Origin: Dietzia massiliensis
GTDB lineage: Bacteria; Actinomycetota; Actinomycetes; Mycobacteriales; Mycobacteriaceae
DNA: 44,378 nucleotides
Direction of reading: 5' to 3'
NCBI RefSeq assembly: GCF_018390595.1
Contig: NZ_JAHBAV010000026.1
Location: 1-44,378, forward strand
The notes beneath the pieces were generated by a model that worked only from the letters and a program-made list of their open reading frames with translations, made no database searches and was not told the DNA's origin. Made by a program: the position numbers and the translations under genes. How positions within the stretch are numbered: the stretch's first letter is position 1; every line of letters starts with the position of its first letter. Of the stretch, positions 1 to 8,588 are shown in pieces.

Positions 1-1
1 C

Positions 2-220
2 CCCGCCGGGGCGGCCGGGGCGGCCGCCCCCCGGGCGGGGCCGCCGGACCCCGGCGCGGCCGCGGGGGCGGGCCGGGGGGGGGGGGTGCGGCGCCCGCGG
101 GCGGGCGTCGGGCGGCGGCGGGGGGCGGTGGCCGTCGGGCGCCGCGGGGACGGCGGGGCGGGCCCGGCGGACGTCGGCGCGGGGGTTGCCGCCGGCGGCG
201 ACGACGACGGCGGGGCCTGA
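2..220 (+). CDS. possible 3' end of an upstream gene (low-complexity Pro/Ala/Gly/Arg tail)
   Basis: The first 220 bases are almost entirely G and C and include a run of ten G. One plus-strand frame stays open from the window edge to a TGA at 218-220, seven bases before the next gene. It encodes only Ala, Gly, Pro, Arg, Asp and Val and ends in Gly-Gly-Asp-Asp-Asp-Gly-Gly-Ala. In mycobacteria the gene upstream of this GT87 gene is the penicillin-binding protein ponA1, which has a disordered Pro-rich tail, so this could be such a tail. Nothing conserved is visible. DNA this GC-rich stays open in several frames by chance, and the G run invites sequencing error. Confidence 0.25.
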   Translation, partial: PAGAAGAAAPRAGPPDPGAAAGAGRGGGVRRPRAGVGRRRGAVAVGRRGDGGAGPADVGAGVAAGGDDDGGA

Positions 221-226
221 CCCGGT

Positions 227-1804
227 GTGACCGTGCAGAACGACGGCCACCTCTCCCCGCTGCCGCTCGACGACGACCTGCGGTCGCTCGAGCCGCACGA
301 GCGGGTCCGACCCGGCGACGGAGCCGGTGCGGGCGCGCTCGCCGCGTGGGGCGGCCCCCTCGGCCGGCACGCCGTGGTCGGCCGCCAGCGCTTCTGGACG
401 CCGCTGCGCGTGATCATGCTGTTCGCCGTGATCTTCCTGGCATTCGGCTTCTTCTCCAAGGCCGCCTGCCTGGAGACCACCCATCCCACCGACGGGTCGC
501 AGCCCGGCCTCAACTGGGACGGTCGGCAGTACTACAAGGCCTGCTATGCGGACCCGCTGCCGCTGTACTCGGCCGAGGGCCTGGACACCGGGGCGCTGCC
601 CTACAAGTACTCGTGGATCGCCGACGGCGGCGAGGTCCGCTACATGGAGTACCCGGTGCTGTCCGGGATGTTCCAGTACGTCACGGCGCAGGCCGCCCAG
701 GCGCTGCACGAGATCTTCCCCGGCGGGCCGCTCGAGGTGGTCACGTACTTCGCGCTGGGTTGTGTCCTGCTGGCGTTCATGTGGATGGTCGCCGTGTGGG
801 CCACCTACCGCTCGGCCGGCCGCCGGCCCTGGGACACGCTGCTCATGGCGGCCAGCCCGCTCGTGATCTTCCAGGCCTTCACCAACTACGACCTCATGGC
901 GGTGATGTTCGCCTCCGTCGCGTTGCTGCTGTGGGCCCGCCGCCGCCCGGTCTGGGCCGGCGTCGTGCTGGGGCTGGGCGTGGCGGCCAAGCTGTACCCG
1001 CTGTTCCTGTTCGGCGCGCTGCTGGTGGTGGCGATCCGCCGCAGGCGGTTCGTCGAGCTAGGGAAGGCCGCGGCCGCCGCCGTCGTGGCGTGGTTGGCCG
1101 TCAACCTGCCGATCATGGTCCTGTTCCCTGACGGGTGGCGGGAGTTCTTCCGACTCAACTCCGACCGGCCCGCCAACCCCGAGAGTATCTACGTCGTCAT
1201 CCAGACGCTCACCGGCTGGCAGGGCTTCGACGCGGGCCGCGCCGTCGGGGAGGCCCCCGCGACGCTGAACACCGTCTCGTTGGTGCTGTTCGCGTTCGCC
1301 TGCCTGGCGGTACTGGTGATCGGCCTGACCGCACCCGTGACCCCGCGCGTGGCGCAGCTGGCGTTCCTCATCGTGGCGTTCTTCCTGCTCACCAACAAGG
1401 TGTGGAGCCCGCAGTATTCGCTGTGGCTGGTCCCGCTCGCGGTGCTCGCCGTCCCGCGCGTGCGCCTGCTGCTGACGTGGATGGCGTTCGACGCGCTGCT
1501 GTGGGTGGCGCACATGTCGTACTTCCACGGTGTCGCCAACAAGGGGATCGGCCCCGAGCTCTTCCACCCGCTCGTGTTGGTGCGCGACCTGCTCGTCCTC
1601 GCCGTGTGCGCGGTCGTGATCCTCGAGATCTACCGGCCCCACCTCGACCGAGTCCGCATGACGCATCAGGCCACGCCCGAGGGACCCGACCCGCTCGCCG
1701 GGGTCCTCGCCGATCCCGGGGAACGACCGGTCACCCGTGCGACCCCCTCAGACTCCGGCGGGACACAGCCCGCCGACCCCGAGACGAAAGACCCGATCCG
1801 ATGA
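227..1804 (+). CDS. GT87-family (DUF2029) polyprenol-phosphate-dependent mannosyltransferase-like membrane protein
   Basis: This is a 525-residue multi-spanning membrane protein starting at GTG 227. After a polar N-terminus of about 60 residues there is a first membrane segment (about 62-80), then an extracytoplasmic loop with acidic and aromatic residues (about 80-150), then a series of hydrophobic helices to about residue 470 and a polar tail. This is the layout of GT-C fold GT87/DUF2029 enzymes, which move mannose or arabinose from polyprenyl phosphate carriers to cell-wall lipoglycans outside the membrane. Its place just upstream of rpsF-ssb-rplI-dnaB matches the mycobacterial Rv0051 locus. 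The exact sugar and acceptor cannot be read from the sequence. The stop overlaps the next start in an ATGA motif. Confidence 0.85.
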   Translation: MTVQNDGHLSPLPLDDDLRSLEPHERVRPGDGAGAGALAAWGGPLGRHAVVGRQRFWTPLRVIMLFAVIFLAFGFFSKAACLETTHPTDGSQPGLNWDGRQYYKACYADPLPLYSAEGLDTGALPYKYSWIADGGEVRYMEYPVLSGMFQYVTAQAAQALHEIFPGGPLEVVTYFALGCVLLAFMWMVAVWATYRSAGRRPWDTLLMAASPLVIFQAFTNYDLMAVMFASVALLLWARRRPVWAGVVLGLGVAAKLYPLFLFGALLVVAIRRRRFVELGKAAAAAVVAWLAVNLPIMVLFPDGWREFFRLNSDRPANPESIYVVIQTLTGWQGFDAGRAVGEAPATLNTVSLVLFAFACLAVLVIGLTAPVTPRVAQLAFLIVAFFLLTNKVWSPQYSLWLVPLAVLAVPRVRLLLTWMAFDALLWVAHMSYFHGVANKGIGPELFHPLVLVRDLLVLAVCAVVILEIYRPHLDRVRMTHQATPEGPDPLAGVLADPGERPVTRATPSDSGGTQPADPETKDPIR

Positions 1805-1992
1805 CTACCAGCGCCATGATCTGGATGTTCTTATGCATCCTGGTCGGATTCATCTGCATGGTGACCGCCGCCGGCGGCTACCGCGCGGGGTGGCGTCAAC
1901 CCGTGTGGATCGGCTGGACCGTCGCGGCCTTCCTGTTCCTCACGGTGATCCCGGTGGCGCAGGCACTGACGATCGGGCTGCAGCACGGCTGA
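1801..1992 (+). CDS. small two-helix membrane protein, coupled to the GT87 gene
   Basis: A 63-residue protein begins at ATG 1801, sharing four bases with the stop of the glycosyltransferase gene, so translation is probably coupled. It has two clear hydrophobic segments, about residues 6-26 and 36-57, separated by a short basic loop containing Tyr-Arg-Ala-Gly-Trp-Arg. No family is recognised. Co-translation suggests that it works with, or stabilises, the GT87 enzyme in the membrane, but this is inference. The reading frame is open further upstream, inside the GT87 gene, but that portion is an Arg/Pro-rich shadow. Confidence 0.7.
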   Translation: MTTSAMIWMFLCILVGFICMVTAAGGYRAGWRQPVWIGWTVAAFLFLTVIPVAQALTIGLQHG

Positions 1993-2038
1993 CGCATCCC
2001 CGCCGCGCGCGGCCCCGCCGCGGCGACAGCCCGAGGGC

Positions 2039-5000
2039 TCAGCCGCACAGGTCGAACGGCTCGGTGTCCGGGAAGTGCCGCTCCCACTCCTCGCCGGTGA
2101 GCTGGACCCCGCCGGCGCAGGCCTCGCTCACCACGCGGTCGGGGTCGAGCTGCCACATCCACATGGCGCCCTCCGCGCCCACCGCGAGCAGTCCGCCCGC
2201 CGGGGAGGCGCTGCGGCCCTGGTAGAGCAGCGGGTCGGTGGTCGAGCCGAGCACCGCCCACGGTCGCGGGTCGGACGGGTCGGCGACGTCGATCACCGTC
2301 ACCTGGCCGGTACTGGAGGTGAGCAGCAGGAGATCGTCATCGGCGGAGAACGCGGTCCAGTAGATCTCACCGGGTGGAGCCGCGAACGAGGCGAGTTCGG
2401 CGGGCGCGGACGCGTCGGAGACGTCCCACAGTCGGACGGTCTTGTCGCCGCCGGAGGTGGCGAGCAGCGGGGAGTGGTGGGCGTACCCGGCGGACGGCGA
2501 CGCGCCGATCCCGGTGGTGAGCCGGTGCGCGACCACCGGCCGGTCGGGGTCGGCGGTGTCGAGGATGACGGTCTCCGGGCCGAGGGTCGGGACGACGAGC
2601 TGCCGGGAGTCGGAGGAGAACTCGGCGACCACGCACGGGTCGGGCAGCGGCACGGTCACCCGCAGCGCGGGCCGGGTGGGATCCGTGACGTCGACCAGGC
2701 CGAGGTCGGGGCTGGTGTCGCTGCACACGGCGAGGGTGCGGCCGTCGGGGCTGAGCGGGTTGGCCACCACGACGCCGGAGGTGACGGGCAGGCTCGCGAC
2801 CGGCCGGGTGGCGGGTCCGTAGGGCGCGGTGAACACCTGCACGCCGCCGTCCGCCAGGCCCGCGTAGACGACCCGCCCGTCGGGGGACATCGCCACGGAG
2901 CCGGAGAACCGGGTGTCGTCGCCGGGGATGACGCGGCCGGTCTCGCGCGGGACGGGACCGGTGGTATCGACGACGGTGTGGTGCATCTCCGCGGCGGTGA
3001 CGCCGAGGACCCCGGAGGTCCGGTCCTGCGAGGAGGCGGTCTGGAAGATCGAGTTGGACTCCGACGCGGCCCCGAGGCGTCCCAGCGGCCAGAGCCGGAT
3101 CAGGCCGTCGACCGAGTACGTCACCAGGTGGTCGGAGTCGGTGAACCGGACGCCGGTCGCGACCTGCGAGGCGGGTAGTTCGGTGAGCACACGCCCCGCG
3201 GGATCGTAGACGCGGACCCGCTCGTCGGACCCGGCGGCGGCGAGTCGGCCGAGATCGTCGAAGGCCACGTCGTTGACGTAGGCGTCCCACCCGGTCAACT
3301 CCGGCAGCGCCCGCGCGCCGGCGAGCGCCGCGATGCCCGACCCGTCGCCACCGGAGCCGTCAGCACCCGACCCGTCACCGCCGGAGCCCCCCGCGGCGCC
3401 GCCCGGCAGCTGCCACAGCTGCACGGTACGGCCGGTCGTGCCGGCGGCGATGCGGCGGCCGTCCGGGCTCACCGCCAACGACATCGGCATCGCGACGGGC
3501 CCGGTGTCGAGGGCGGGTCCGCGGCGGGCGGGCCCCTCGGCGTGGGCGCCGACCAGTGTCTTGATCCCGGCGGTCCGGTTGGTTGCGAGCAGGGTCCGCG
3601 AATCGGGCAGCCAGGCCAGCGATTCGACGGGCTTGGCGACCTCGGTGCCGGGGTCCGGGACGGCCACGCGCGCCCGCTGGTCGGTGACGGCGGGGGCGCC
3701 GCCCCGCGTGGCGAGCGGCCAGCGCAGGACGCGGCCGTCGCCGGTGCCGGCGGCGAGGGTGGCGCCGTCGGGGGCGAAGGCGACGGAGTGGAACGGGCCG
3801 GTGCCGGCCTCGAGGACGGACAGGATCGCCGGGGCGGCGGGTTCACGGAGGTCGACCAGGTGCACCCCGCCCTGCCCGGCGGCCGCGAGGACCGAGCCGT
3901 CCGGCGAGAGGTCGGCGGCGTACAGCTCGTGCCGGGGCCCGGCGCCGAGCGCGAGGGTGGCGTAGGCGGCCTCGTCGCCCAGTCGGAAGAGCCGCAGCAC
4001 ACCGTCGGAGCTGACGGAGGCGACGCCCGCGCCGTCGGGCAGGGCCACGACGCGCCCGGAGCCGGCGGCGGCCTCGAATCGCAGCGGGACGTCGGCGCGG
4101 CTGGTGTTGAGCAGCGCCGATCGCGCCTCGGTGGTGGGGTGGATCCGGTAGGCGGCCAGCGCGAGAGCGCGCCCTAGTCCGGGGTCGCGGCTGAACGCGG
4201 TGGTCGAGGACACCGACCCCGAGCGCGACAGGGCGACGTCGCGGGTGTGGCGGGCGTCCGCCTCCGCACGGAGCGCGAGCACACTGGCGACCAGGGCCAG
4301 GACGGTCACCACCGCCAACGACGCCGCGAGCCCTGTCAGCGCGCGGATGCGTCTGCGGTCCCGCCGGGCCACGGACCGGTGATGCGATTCCGCGGCGGCG
4401 AGGAACTGCCTCTCCGATTCCGCCAGGTGGGAGCTGGCGACCTCGTCGTCGTCCCTCCATCTCACATAGTCGGCGGTGGCCGACGCCGGCGGCAGGGCGG
4501 CGTCGGCGCGGCCGGAGTCCTCCCAGTCGGTGGCGGCCGCGCGCACGCGGGCGAGGACGCGCAGGCCCTCGCGGTCCGCGTCGATCCAGTCGACCAGGCG
4601 CGGCCAGGAGGAGAAGAGGACCTCGTGGGTGGGGGTGACCGAGTCACCGTCCACGGTGAGGAGTCCGGCGTGGGCGAAGGGGGTGGCGACGACGAGGAGG
4701 TCCTCGGACAGCTCGGCGAGCGGGGCGTGGCGACGGACGGGTCGGGCGGAGCGGACGTCGACGAGCCGGAGGAAGAGGGCCCGGCAGTTCGCCCGTCCCG
4801 CCCGGTCGAGTTCCTGGTAGACGGACTCCGCCGACGCGCGGACGGCGCCTTCGACCCCGCCCGACGAGTAGTAGTCGTCCACGGTGATCCGGCGCCGTCG
4901 GCTGCGCTCCCAGCACACGAGCAGCACGTGCGACAGCAGCGGCAGCAGCGAGCGCTCGTCGGCGCCGGCGTGGGTGGGGGCGACCGCGTCGAGCAGGAGG

Positions 5001-6016
5001 TTCACCAGTGACGGCTCGACCGTGTAACCCAGGGACCGGGCGGGCTCGACGATGATCTCGGCCAGCTGCTCGCGGCTCGGCGGGCCGAGCACCACCGGGT
5101 CGTCGAGCGCGTCGCGGAGGACCGGTTCGGCGAGGGCGGACTGGAAGAAGTCGGCGCGCAACGCCAGGACGGTCGGATGGCCGGCGGCGGCACGTCGGCC
5201 CAGCTGGTCGAGGATCGCGGAGCGGCGGACGGCCTCGACGTCGTCCGCCCAGATCTCCTCGAGCTGGTCCACCACCAGGAGGCCGGCGCCGTCGGCGGAC
5301 TCCGCGGTGACCTCGGTCGGCCGGACGATCACCACGGACGCGTCACCGGGGACCCCGCCGGCGGTCCAGCGCGGGGCGAGACCCGCGGCGAGCAGCGAGG
5401 ACTTACCCGACCCGGACGCCCCCACCACCATCAGCGGGCGGACCCGCGGCGAGGCCAGCCGGCGGAGGATCTGTTCGACTTCCGCCTCGCGGCCGTGGAA
5501 CAGCGGCGCGTCACCCGCCAGATAGGGACGCAGTCCGACGTACGGGCTGCCGGTGTCGTCGGGCTGGGGCACCGGTGTGCGGGGCACCGGCCGGGTGGGC
5601 TCGGTGATCTCTCCGCCCAGACGATCCCGGTCCGCCGTCGTGGCCCGGCCACCCGGTGGGCCCACGCCCGGGGAGCGGCGGACGGGACGTCGCGGCCCCG
5701 GTCGGGACCGGACCCGTTCGACGGCGGCACGCCATTCCGCCATGGACCCGGCGTCGTCCACGCCCAGGAGCCGGAGCATCTCGACGAGCGTCGATTCGCT
5801 GGCGCGGGTGGGGACGTGCTGGCCGGAGAACCACCCCGAGGCGGTCCCCAGGGACAGTGAGGGCACCAGGCGGACGACGTCGCGGACCGACAGGCCGGCC
5901 CCCGCACGGAGCGCGGTGAGGGCGGCCCCGAGCTCCTCCCGTGTCCGAACCTGAGAGGGCGCTGATCGATCGTCGGCGTTATCGCCGGGCCCACGGGTTG
6001 TCTCCACGGTCAACAT
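2039..6016 (-). CDS. XRE-type HTH / nSTAND1-like P-loop NTPase / WD40 repeat protein
   Basis: The protein has 1325 residues. Residues about 27-87 form an XRE-like helix-turn-helix region. A Pro/Arg-rich linker leads to a STAND-type NTPase: Walker A GASGSGKSS at about 199-207 and Walker B LLVVDQLEEIW at about 246-256. The helical region after it runs to about 550. One transmembrane helix lies at about 559-582, preceded by many arginines. The last 720 residues are WD40-like blades, each with an SPDG-type turn and a closing W-hydrophobic-hydrophobic, and the protein ends in a Cys-containing tail. A Ser/Asp/Gly insertion interrupts the propeller near residue 840. Related STAND proteins act as ligand-triggered switches, and some STAND relatives serve in antiphage defence; the ligand and role here are unknown. 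The helix suggests membrane tethering. The gene diverges from the LuxR-type gene at 6184. Confidence 0.88.
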   Translation of the reverse strand: MLTVETTRGPGDNADDRSAPSQVRTREELGAALTALRAGAGLSVRDVVRLVPSLSLGTASGWFSGQHVPTRASESTLVEMLRLLGVDDAGSMAEWRAAVERVRSRPGPRRPVRRSPGVGPPGGRATTADRDRLGGEITEPTRPVPRTPVPQPDDTGSPYVGLRPYLAGDAPLFHGREAEVEQILRRLASPRVRPLMVVGASGSGKSSLLAAGLAPRWTAGGVPGDASVVIVRPTEVTAESADGAGLLVVDQLEEIWADDVEAVRRSAILDQLGRRAAAGHPTVLALRADFFQSALAEPVLRDALDDPVVLGPPSREQLAEIIVEPARSLGYTVEPSLVNLLLDAVAPTHAGADERSLLPLLSHVLLVCWERSRRRRITVDDYYSSGGVEGAVRASAESVYQELDRAGRANCRALFLRLVDVRSARPVRRHAPLAELSEDLLVVATPFAHAGLLTVDGDSVTPTHEVLFSSWPRLVDWIDADREGLRVLARVRAAATDWEDSGRADAALPPASATADYVRWRDDDEVASSHLAESERQFLAAAESHHRSVARRDRRRIRALTGLAASLAVVTVLALVASVLALRAEADARHTRDVALSRSGSVSSTTAFSRDPGLGRALALAAYRIHPTTEARSALLNTSRADVPLRFEAAAGSGRVVALPDGAGVASVSSDGVLRLFRLGDEAAYATLALGAGPRHELYAADLSPDGSVLAAAGQGGVHLVDLREPAAPAILSVLEAGTGPFHSVAFAPDGATLAAGTGDGRVLRWPLATRGGAPAVTDQRARVAVPDPGTEVAKPVESLAWLPDSRTLLATNRTAGIKTLVGAHAEGPARRGPALDTGPVAMPMSLAVSPDGRRIAAGTTGRTVQLWQLPGGAAGGSGGDGSGADGSGGDGSGIAALAGARALPELTGWDAYVNDVAFDDLGRLAAAGSDERVRVYDPAGRVLTELPASQVATGVRFTDSDHLVTYSVDGLIRLWPLGRLGAASESNSIFQTASSQDRTSGVLGVTAAEMHHTVVDTTGPVPRETGRVIPGDDTRFSGSVAMSPDGRVVYAGLADGGVQVFTAPYGPATRPVASLPVTSGVVVANPLSPDGRTLAVCSDTSPDLGLVDVTDPTRPALRVTVPLPDPCVVAEFSSDSRQLVVPTLGPETVILDTADPDRPVVAHRLTTGIGASPSAGYAHHSPLLATSGGDKTVRLWDVSDASAPAELASFAAPPGEIYWTAFSADDDLLLLTSSTGQVTVIDVADPSDPRPWAVLGSTTDPLLYQGRSASPAGGLLAVGAEGAMWMWQLDPDRVVSEACAGGVQLTGEEWERHFPDTEPFDLCG

Positions 6017-6183
6017 CGTACGGCCGACCTCCGCTTGTGCGGGGCAAGAAGGCGCAGGAAAACCAGGCGTTTCATGTGAACGTACGACGCGACCGTACGG
6101 ACTCGTCCGGACATCTCGCCCCGAGTCGACGGTGGCCGTGCGGGTCCTCAGGATGAACTCGCATTCATCTCGACGGGGGCATC
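6017..6183. promoter_or_regulatory. divergent control region with three CGTACG hexamers
   Basis: This gap separates two divergently transcribed genes that both encode DNA-binding domains. The palindromic hexamer CGTACG occurs at 6017-6022, right next to the start of the STAND gene, and again at 6081-6086 and 6094-6099, where start points are 13 bp apart. The copies could be operator half-sites for the XRE or LuxR-type domain. No clear -35/-10 pair was assigned. The regulatory role is inferred. Confidence 0.3.
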
Positions 6184-6444
6184 ATGACGGCAACACTTCC
6201 TTTCTCATCCGCCGCGAACCGGCCGGACCTCAGCGACCGCGAGGTCGAGGTCCTCATCGCCTGGCTCACCTCGGACAGCAAGCGGGAGGTCACCGAGCGG
6301 CTGTTCCTGGCCGACTCGACGGTCAGTACGTACATCCAACGTGTGCGGTCGAAGTACGACGCGGTGGGCAGACCCGCGCGGACCAAGGTGCGCCTGCTCC
6401 TGCGCGCCGTCGAGGACGGGTACGTCCGGCTCGACGATCTGTGA
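6184..6444 (+). CDS. stand-alone LuxR/GerE-type helix-turn-helix regulator
   Basis: This 86-residue protein consists of little more than a LuxR C-terminal DNA-binding domain. It has the DLSDREVEVL opening at about 15-24, the helix-turn-helix core with LADSTVSTYIQRVRSKY at about 42-58, and a last helix with KVRLLLRAVEDG. No receiver, PAS or autoinducer domain is present, unlike most members of the family. The ATG at 6184 follows a G-rich stretch that can serve as a ribosome binding site. It diverges from the XRE-STAND gene and lies upstream of the rpsF cluster in the same direction. Targets are unknown; either neighbour could be controlled by it. Confidence 0.82.
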   Translation: MTATLPFSSAANRPDLSDREVEVLIAWLTSDSKREVTERLFLADSTVSTYIQRVRSKYDAVGRPARTKVRLLLRAVEDGYVRLDDL

Positions 6445-6598
6445 AGGGGCGGGCCGCGCCCGGCGCGGTCCGACTCCTGCGGGGATTTCGTCAGCCGAGT
6501 TCGGGCGGGGTAGCCTTGAGCGGTTGCTGACGCAACGACCCTCCTGCCACGGAGACACCGTGGCCGAATCTGTAGTCCACAGGAGGTGATGAGGTCCC

Positions 6599-6886
6599 AT
6601 GCGTCAATACGAAGTGATGGTCATCCTCGATCCCAGTCTCGACGAGCGCACCGTGGCGCCGTCGCTGGACACGTTCCTCAACGTGATCCGGCAAGAGGGT
6701 GGATCGGTCGACAAGGTCGATGTCTGGGGGAAGCGCCGCTTCGCCTACGAGATCAACAAGCTCAACGAGGGCATCTACGCCGTCATCCAGCTCAAGTCCG
6801 AGCCGGACGCGGTCAAGGAGCTGGATCGTCAGCTCGGTCTGAACGAGAACGTTCTCCGCACCAAGGTGCTGCGCGCCGACAAGTGA
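6599..6886 (+). CDS. rpsF: 30S ribosomal protein bS6
   Basis: A 95-residue bS6 begins [16 protein letters not shown], the typical first strand of the family, and keeps the [13 protein letters not shown] core at about 40-52. It binds 16S rRNA together with bS18 on the platform of the 30S subunit. A strong AGGAGG at 6581-6586 precedes ATG 6599 with a somewhat long spacing. It is the first gene of the rpsF-ssb-rplI cluster. The gene for its partner bS18 is not in this cluster, in contrast to many bacteria where rpsR sits between ssb and rplI. Confidence 0.97.
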   Translation: MRQYEVMVILDPSLDERTVAPSLDTFLNVIRQEGGSVDKVDVWGKRRFAYEINKLNEGIYAVIQLKSEPDAVKELDRQLGLNENVLRTKVLRADK

Positions 6887-6978
6887 CCCGGACTGTCCGA
6901 CCACCCCGGTACTCTGGGCGCGGTCGGTCGGCCTCCGATCACCATCCACACCAGGCCTGAAACACGGAGGACAAGCGA

Positions 6979-7563
6979 ATGGCACAGGGCGACACCCCCA
7001 TCACGGTGGTCGGGAACATCGTCGCGGACCCCGAGCTGCGGTTCACGCCGTCGGGTGCCGCGGTGGCGAACTTCCGGATCGCCTCCACGCCGCGTCGCTT
7101 CAACTCGCAGACCAACCAGTGGGAGGACGGCGAAGGCCTGTTCCTCACCTGCAACGTCTGGCGGCAGGCGGCGGAGAACGTCGCCGAGTCGCTGCAGAAG
7201 GGCATGCGCGTCATCGTCAACGGCCGGCTCCGCCAGCGGTCGTACGAGACCCGTGAGGGCGAGAAGCGCACGGTGTACGAGGTGGAGGTCGACGAGGTCG
7301 GCCCGTCCCTCAAGTACGCCACCGCCAAGGTGACCCGCACCAACCGCGAAGGCGGCGGGGGCGGCGGTTTCCAGGGCGGCGGCCAGCAGGGTGGTGGCTT
7401 CCAGGGCGGCGGCCAGCAGGGTGGCTACGGCGGCGGTCAGTCGCAGGGCGGCTACGGCGGCGGCCAGGGCCGCGGCCAGCAGAACGACGACCCGTGGGGC
7501 AGCGCCCCGCAGGCCGGCGGTTCCGGTGGCTTCGGCGGCATGGACGACGAGCCCCCGTTCTAG
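6979..7563 (+). CDS. ssb: single-stranded DNA-binding protein
   Basis: The 194-residue SSB coats single-stranded DNA in replication, repair and recombination. Residues about 1-115 form the OB fold, starting with [20 protein letters not shown] linker from about 120 to 180 is made of Gly/Gln-rich repeats such as GGGQQGG, typical of actinobacterial SSB and likely disordered. The protein ends in the acidic DDEPPF tip that recruits partner proteins. The ATG at 6979 follows a GGAGG. It lies 92 bp after rpsF, and a long spacer of 114 bp separates it from rplI. Confidence 0.97.
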   Translation: MAQGDTPITVVGNIVADPELRFTPSGAAVANFRIASTPRRFNSQTNQWEDGEGLFLTCNVWRQAAENVAESLQKGMRVIVNGRLRQRSYETREGEKRTVYEVEVDEVGPSLKYATAKVTRTNREGGGGGGFQGGGQQGGGFQGGGQQGGYGGGQSQGGYGGGQGRGQQNDDPWGSAPQAGGSGGFGGMDDEPPF

Positions 7564-7677
7564 ATCGGGTCGATTCCTCGGGGCGCTGCCGGCGTCCCAC
7601 CCCACAAGCATGAGACATGACCTCGCGACAATCCGGCCCAGGTCGGGTCCGTCGGAGGAAAGAAAGGTAGACGGATC

Positions 7678-8130
7678 ATGAAGCTGATCCTCACCGCCGA
7701 CGTCGACAAGCTCGGTGCGCCGGGCGACATCGTCGAGGTCAAGGGCGGATACGGTCGTAACTTCCTGCTCCCGCGCGGGATGGCCATCGTGGCCACCCCG
7801 GGTGCCGAGCGCCAGATCGAGTCCATCAAGCGTGCCCGCGAGGCCCGCGAGGTCCGCGACTCGGATCACGCCAACGAACTCAAGCAGAAGCTCGAGTCGA
7901 TGACCGACGTCAAGGTCGCGGTCAAGACCTCCGACACGGGCAAGCTGTTCGGCTCCGTCACCGCGGGTGACGTCGCCTCGGCCATCAAGGCCGCCGGCGG
8001 CCCCACGCTCGACAAGCGCTCCGTGGAGATGCCCAAGGAGCACATCAAGGCGACCGGCAGCCACAACGTCGTCGTCGACCTGGGCCACGACACCACCGCG
8101 CGCGTCGCGGTCGAGGTCGTCCCCGCCTGA
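7678..8130 (+). CDS. rplI: 50S ribosomal protein bL9
   Basis: A 150-residue bL9 begins [25 protein letters not shown] in slightly variant form, with the [13 protein letters not shown] motif of the N-terminal rRNA-binding domain at about 22-34. The long connecting helix and the C-terminal domain with [15 protein letters not shown] follow. bL9 binds 23S rRNA near the L1 stalk and helps maintain the reading frame. GGAGGAAAG lies upstream of ATG 7678. The 114-bp gap before it, where rpsR lies in mycobacteria, has no ORF for bS18. A strong terminator follows the gene. Confidence 0.97.
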   Translation: MKLILTADVDKLGAPGDIVEVKGGYGRNFLLPRGMAIVATPGAERQIESIKRAREAREVRDSDHANELKQKLESMTDVKVAVKTSDTGKLFGSVTAGDVASAIKAAGGPTLDKRSVEMPKEHIKATGSHNVVVDLGHDTTARVAVEVVPA

Positions 8131-8140
8131 TACACCGCGC

Positions 8141-8175
8141 AGGGCCCCGGTCGTCACTGTGACGGCCGGGGCCCT
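8141..8175 (+). terminator. hairpin terminator after rplI
   Basis: Arms 8141-8157 and 8159-8175 are complementary with a single mismatch, rich in GGGCCCCGG, and begin ten bases after the rplI stop. No long T run follows, as is common in high-GC actinobacteria. It probably ends the rpsF-ssb-rplI transcript. Confidence 0.7.
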
Positions 8176-8180
8176 CGCCA

Positions 8181-8471
8181 TTGTGGACGGCCTGTGGATA
8201 ACTGGTTGTAAAGGCCAGAGTCCGATGCGTTCTCAGATCCGTGGTGTTCATCTTTCGTTATCTATTGTGTCCCGGTTTGTGACGTGATACACGAGGTTCT
8301 CCACGGGGCCTCCGACCTGCGGCGATGCCCGTGACCTGCGGTTATTCGGGAAGTGACCTGGGCTTTCCACCGGTTCTCCACAGTGATACGCCCATCGGCC
8401 CTGCGTAACCCCCAACCATTCACAGTTCTCCACAGACGCCCTCTCGCAAATGTGGAGAAGCCTGTGGATAA
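8181..8471 (+). promoter_or_regulatory. DnaA-box cluster upstream of dnaB
   Basis: Two perfect DnaA boxes (TGTGGATAA, the complement of TTATCCACA) lie at 8193-8201 and 8463-8471. Three one-mismatch boxes of the form TTCTCCACA or its complement lie at 8374-8382, 8426-8434 and 8451-8459. A weaker TTCTCCACG is at 8297-8305. The stretch is less GC-rich than its surroundings, for example around 8240-8280, and holds no gene for about 400 bp. Likely roles are DnaA control of dnaB transcription or a DnaA-binding locus that titrates DnaA. In this order oriC is normally between dnaA and dnaN, neither of which is here. Confidence 0.6.
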
Positions 8472-8588
8472 CCGTGGGGGCGCGACTCCGGGCGTGTCGT
8501 GTCGGTGCCCTACAGTGAAGGGGTCGCTCGCCGGTTCCCAGTCGGGACCGGGCGGGCGGCCGAGTTCGACAGTGAAAGAGGAGCGGTC

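Noticed and set aside
8181..8471. Main chromosomal replication origin
   Set aside because: DnaA boxes are present, but dnaA and dnaN, which flank oriC in this order, are absent, so a regulatory or titration site is preferred.
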